Shown in pieces: positions 5,565 through 8,188 of a stretch of DNA of 8,188 bases. This DNA comes from Duncaniella sp. (GTDB lineage Bacteria; Bacteroidota; Bacteroidia; Bacteroidales; Muribaculaceae): NCBI GenBank assembly GCA_029052375.1, contig JAIDJD010000391.1, forward strand, positions 1 to 8,188, in the 5' to 3' direction. Position numbers and translations under genes: made by a program. The notes beneath the pieces were generated by a model, which worked only from the letters and a program-made list of their open reading frames with translations, did no database searches and had not been told where the DNA came from. Positions within the stretch are counted from its first letter, which is position 1, and every line of letters begins with the position of its first letter.

Positions 5565-7118
5565 TCAGAGGGGGATGTTGCCGTGCTTCTTGGCGGGGTT
5601 GACCACCTTCTTGGTGGCGAGCTGCTGGAGAGCGCGTATCACGCGGAAGCGGGTGTTGCGGGGCTCGATGACGTCGTCGATGTAGCCGTAGCGGGCCGCG
5701 TTGTAGGGGTTGCAGAAGAGCTTGTTGTACTCCTCCTCCTTCTCCTGGAGCACCTTGGCGGGGTCTTCGGAGGCCTTGGCTTCCTTGGCATAGAGCACCT
5801 CTACGGCGCCGGCGCCGCCCATGACGGCAATCTCGGCGGTGGGCCATGCATAGTTCATGTCGCCGCGGAGCTGCTTGCAGGACATCACGATGTGTGAGCC
5901 GCCATAGCTCTTGCGCAGGGTGACGGTCACCTTGGGCACAGTGGCCTCGCCGTAGGCATAGAGCAGCTTGGCGCCGTGGAGGATGACGCCGTTGTACTCC
6001 TGGCCTGTGCCGGGGAGGAAGCCGGGGACGTCAACGAGTGTCACCAGAGGTATGTTGAAGGCGTCGCAGAAGCGCACGAAGCGGGCGCCTTTGCGCGAGG
6101 CGTTGCTGTCGAGGACGCCGGCGAGATACTTGGGCTGGTTGGCCACGATGCCGACGGCCTGGCCGTTGAAGCGGGCAAAGCCTATGATGAGGTTCTTGGC
6201 ATAGTCGCGCTGTATCTCGAGGAATTCGCCGTTGTCGATGATGGCGCCTATCACCTCGTACATATCGTAGGGACGGTTGGGCGACTCGGGCACAATCTCG
6301 TTGAGCGAGTCCTCGAGGCGGTCTATGGGGTCGTTGCACTCCACCATGGGGGGCTCCTCGAGGTTGTTCTGGGGTATGTAGCTGAAGAGCTTGCGGATGA
6401 TGGAGAGGGTCTCCTCGCCGTCCTCGGCCGCGAAGTGTGCCACGCCGCTCTTGACAGCGTGTACCGACGCGCCGCCGAGAGCCTCCTGGGTGACGTCCTC
6501 GCCGGTGACGGTCTTGACCACCTTGGGACCTGTGAGGAACATATAGGAGATGCCCTTGGTCATGATGGTGAAGTCTGTAAGGGCGGGAGAATACACGGCG
6601 CCGCCGGCACAGGGGCCGAGGATGGCCGATATCTGGGGGATGACGCCCGAGGCAAGGATGTTGCGCTGGAATATCTCGGCATAGCCTGCGAGGGCGTTGA
6701 TGCCCTCCTGGATGCGGGCGCCGCCCGAGTCGTTGAGGCCGATGACGGGCGCGCCCATCTTCATGGCCATGTCCATGATCTTGCATATCTTGAGGGCCAT
6801 GGTCTCGCTGAGCGAGCCGCCGAAGACGGTGAAGTCCTGTGCGAAGACATATACCAGGCGGCCCTCGATGGTGCCGTAGCCGGTGACGACGCCGTCGCCG
6901 AGATAGCTCTTCTTGTCCTGGCCGAAGTTGTAGCAGCGGTGGCGGACAAACATATCGATTTCCTCGAACGAACCCTCGTCGAGAAGTTGTGCTATGCGCT
7001 CGCGGGCGGTATACTTGCCGCGCTCGTGCTGCTTCTGGATGGCCTTTTCGCCACCGCCGAGGCGAGCCTCTTCGCGCAGGGCTATAAGCTCTTTTACTTT
7101 GTCAAGCTGGGTGCTCAT
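5565..7118 (-). CDS. mmdA: methylmalonyl-CoA decarboxylase alpha subunit (carboxyltransferase)
   Basis: A 517-aa carboxyltransferase of the MmdA/PccB family, of normal length (about 510-520 aa). It transfers the carboxyl of (S)-methylmalonyl-CoA to biotin on the carrier subunit, giving propionyl-CoA; it is cytoplasmic and membrane-associated through the other subunits. Two crotonase-like halves are visible. The N half carries the acyl-CoA/oxyanion motifs SGGARIQEG (131-139) and GPCAGGAVYSPAL (168-180). The C half carries DVPGFLPGTGQEYNGVILHG (363-382), RKSYGGSHIVM (402-412) and AWPTAEIAVMGGAGAVEVLY (424-443). The start ATG (7116-7118) gives the usual MSTQLDKVKELIALREEA opening. It lies 49 bases after mce, and the two are surely co-transcribed. 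Sequence alone cannot separate MmdA from a propionyl-CoA carboxylase beta chain. Linkage to mmdB and the gamma subunit, with no biotin carboxylase present, argues for the Na+-pumping decarboxylase. Confidence 0.93.
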   Translation of the reverse strand: MSTQLDKVKELIALREEARLGGGEKAIQKQHERGKYTARERIAQLLDEGSFEEIDMFVRHRCYNFGQDKKSYLGDGVVTGYGTIEGRLVYVFAQDFTVFGGSLSETMALKICKIMDMAMKMGAPVIGLNDSGGARIQEGINALAGYAEIFQRNILASGVIPQISAILGPCAGGAVYSPALTDFTIMTKGISYMFLTGPKVVKTVTGEDVTQEALGGASVHAVKSGVAHFAAEDGEETLSIIRKLFSYIPQNNLEEPPMVECNDPIDRLEDSLNEIVPESPNRPYDMYEVIGAIIDNGEFLEIQRDYAKNLIIGFARFNGQAVGIVANQPKYLAGVLDSNASRKGARFVRFCDAFNIPLVTLVDVPGFLPGTGQEYNGVILHGAKLLYAYGEATVPKVTVTLRKSYGGSHIVMSCKQLRGDMNYAWPTAEIAVMGGAGAVEVLYAKEAKASEDPAKVLQEKEEEYNKLFCNPYNAARYGYIDDVIEPRNTRFRVIRALQQLATKKVVNPAKKHGNIPL

Positions 7119-7167
7119 GTATGGGTGAGTTGGGGGATAGTGGTTTTGCGATGTGTAGAGAGATATA

Positions 7168-7590
7168 TCACTTCTTGGCGGGGTCCTCGCAGAGCTCTAT
7201 GAGGGTGCCGCAGGTGCTCTTGGGGTGGAGGAAGGCGATGTCGAGGCCCTCGGCGCCCTTGCGGGGAGCCTTGTCGATGAGGGCACAGCCCTTCTCCGAC
7301 ATCTCGGCCAGGCCGTTGGCCACACCGTCGGTGATGTTGAAGGCGATGTGCTGGATGCCGCCGCGGCCGTTGTTGCCTGCGATGAACTTGCAGATGGCGC
7401 TCTCGGGTGCGGTGCCCTCGAGAAGCTCTATCTTGGTCTGGCCCACCTTGAAGAATGCGGTGCGCACCTTCTGGTCTGCCACTTCTTCGATGGCGAAGCA
7501 CTTGAGGCCGAGGGTCTCCTCGTAAAACTTGATAGCCTCTTCGAGATTGGGGACGGCGATGCCGATGTGTTCGATATGCGAGATATCCAT
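7168..7590 (-). CDS. mce: methylmalonyl-CoA epimerase
   Basis: A 140-aa protein of the vicinal oxygen chelate (VOC/glyoxalase) superfamily. It interconverts (R)- and (S)-methylmalonyl-CoA, linking B12-dependent methylmalonyl-CoA mutase to the decarboxylase encoded next. The expected metal ligands are visible in the two beta-alpha-beta repeats: H8 in EHIGIAV, Q51 in KVGQTKIELLEG, H81 in GGIQHIAFNI and E132 in GTLIELCED. Family-typical blocks are AIKFYEETLGL (19-29) and IAFLHPKSTCGTLIEL (118-133). I chose the ATG at 7588-7590, giving MDISHIEHIGIAVPNLEEA. The frame continues 20 codons upstream from a TTG, but that stretch has no family look and lies in the 5' leader. It is the first gene of the operon, with a good promoter about 97 bases upstream. 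Confidence is high. Confidence 0.95.
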   Translation of the reverse strand: MDISHIEHIGIAVPNLEEAIKFYEETLGLKCFAIEEVADQKVRTAFFKVGQTKIELLEGTAPESAICKFIAGNNGRGGIQHIAFNITDGVANGLAEMSEKGCALIDKAPRKGAEGLDIAFLHPKSTCGTLIELCEDPAKK

Positions 7591-7686
7591 GGTTGAAAAT
7601 TTTGGGTATAACGGGTTTATATTTCTGTTTACGGTGTCGCTAAGGCTCAAAGACAGAGAGCCGAGGCCCGCGTTTCAAGCCAAGGG

Positions 7687-7718
7687 CAAAGTTAGTCATA
7701 ATAATTGTAATCGCCAAA
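7687..7718 (-). promoter_or_regulatory. Bacteroidota promoter of the mce-mmd operon
   Basis: On the minus strand TTTG (7718-7715), a 20-base spacer and TAACTTTG (7694-7687) match the Bacteroidota sigma-ABfr consensus TTTG-N19-21-TAnnTTTG fully. Transcription should start near 7681-7683, giving a leader of about 90 bases before mce. The leader has a weak 5-bp hairpin (ggctc 7644-7648 with gagcc 7658-7662) but no riboswitch that I recognise. Confidence 0.8.
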
Positions 7719-7786
7719 AAAACATCTCCCCTATGAGGGTCAGAGTCCGGGCTCTCGCGCGGCCGGGCGCGGATGGGGCACCGCGA
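7719..7786. other. spacer between the rplI terminator and the mce promoter
   Basis: A GC-rich stretch with only a small chance-level inverted repeat (cgcgc-ggccgg-gcgcg at about 7756-7771). I see no gene or recognisable site in it. Confidence 0.6.
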
Positions 7787-7838
7787 TAAAAAAAAGAAGC
7801 CTCCCCGCGCTCCTCTTGGACAGAGGTGTGCGGGGAGG
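7787..7838 (-). terminator. intrinsic terminator after rplI
   Basis: cctccccgc (7800-7808) and gcggggagg (7830-7838) form a perfect 9-bp stem. A nested cctct/agagg stem lies in the loop. In the minus direction cttc and then eight T (7795-7788) follow. This is a strong rho-independent terminator separating the ribosomal-protein transcript from the mce operon. Confidence 0.88.
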
Positions 7839-7869
7839 TATGCTTGTATCGGATAGCGGAGCTGAGATA

Positions 7870-8188
7870 TTACTCGGCTACAACCTCGAAGGGAACCTTG
7901 ACGGTGACGTCGCGGTGGAGGTTGATGACAGCCTCGTAGCTGCCCACTTCCTTGACGGGCTCGATGGCGATGGTCTTGCGGTCTACCTCGTAGCCGAGCT
8001 TCTCGAGAGCCTCGGCTATCTGGATAGCGTTGACAGAGCCGAAGATGGTGCCGGTCGACGATGTCTTGGCGCCGATGGTGAGCTTGACGTCCTTGAGCTG
8101 CTCGGCCTTGGCCTCGGCCTCGGCCGGGATGCGGGCGGGCGTGTGTGCGCGCGGGCGCGGGGTGTGGTCGGGGACTTTCAGAGAGGAG
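7870..8188 (-). CDS. rplI: 50S ribosomal protein L9, C-terminal part (5' end outside the window)
   Basis: The frame is open from the right edge to the TAA at 7870-7872, giving about 105 codons of a protein normally near 147 aa. The C-terminal domain of L9 is clear: LTIGAKTSSTGTIFGSV, then IQIAEALEKLGYEVDRKTIA, KEVGSYEAVINLHRDV and PFEVVAE at the end. L9 binds 23S rRNA near the L1 stalk and its C-terminal domain reaches out along the 30S subunit. The last 60-70 bases at the window edge translate in this frame to a Pro/Arg/His-rich string (VPDHTPRPRAHTPARIP), where L9 should have its long charged helix. The helix pattern (AEAEAKAEQLK) resumes after about 8120. This suggests a sequence error or a frameshift there. 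The gene presumably follows rpsF and rpsR upstream, as in most Bacteroidota, but these lie outside the window. C-terminal assignment is firm. Confidence 0.9.
   Translation of the reverse strand, partial: SSLKVPDHTPRPRAHTPARIPAEAEAKAEQLKDVKLTIGAKTSSTGTIFGSVNAIQIAEALEKLGYEVDRKTIAIEPVKEVGSYEAVINLHRDVTVKVPFEVVAE

Noticed and set aside
5976..7202. Long plus-strand open frame of 408 codons opposite mmdA
   Set aside because: Same reason: antisense shadow of a conserved carboxyltransferase, with no recognisable fold or start context.
7591..7686. Cobalamin riboswitch in the leader of the mce operon
   Set aside because: The pathway uses B12, but the leader is only about 90 bases and has no B12-box-like segment or multi-stem architecture.

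Overview
The window looks like chromosomal DNA from a GC-rich Bacteroidales bacterium. A gut Muribaculaceae-type organism is my best guess, but this is inferred and not proven. Three things point there: the best promoter has the Bacteroidota form TTTG-N20-TAnnTTTG, start codons lack clear Shine-Dalgarno sequences, and the proteins (a lamin-tail/OadG fusion, a bPH2 protein, a Bacteroidota-type TcdA) fit that phylum. I see no mobile element, CRISPR array, tRNA or rRNA.

Layout. Positions 3-1034 (+) hold the 3' part of a membrane protein with bacterial PH (bPH2/YdbT-like) domains, closed by a 14-bp perfect hairpin. A 325-bp convergent gap follows, without a recognisable gene. All remaining genes lie on the minus strand. 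In their direction of transcription (right to left) they are: the 3' end of rplI (ribosomal protein L9) with a strong terminator; a promoter at 7687-7718; a five-gene operon mce - mmdA - LTD/oadG - biotin carrier (mmdC) - mmdB, ending in a large GC-rich terminator at 2798-2860; a 120-aa protein of unknown function with an intrinsic terminator over its stop codon; and tcdA (tRNA t6A37 dehydratase).

The central unit is a sodium-pumping methylmalonyl-CoA decarboxylase operon. Methylmalonyl-CoA epimerase converts the (R)-methylmalonyl-CoA made from succinyl-CoA into the (S) form. The MmdA carboxyltransferase moves the carboxyl group to biotin on the carrier protein, releasing propionyl-CoA. The membrane subunit MmdB decarboxylates carboxybiotin and exports Na+, with the OadG-like gamma subunit holding the complex together. 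This is the last energy-conserving step of succinate-to-propionate fermentation. No biotin carboxylase gene is present, which favours decarboxylation over propionyl-CoA carboxylation.

The points most worth a second look are the gamma subunit with a secreted lamin-tail domain, an 18-bp GC palindrome found almost unchanged at two intercistronic sites around this operon, seven consecutive His codons in frame just ahead of tcdA, opposed promoter-like boxes in the gap at 1097-1359, and a loss of L9-like sequence at the right edge of the window. No clearly new system is evident; most of the window is core metabolism.
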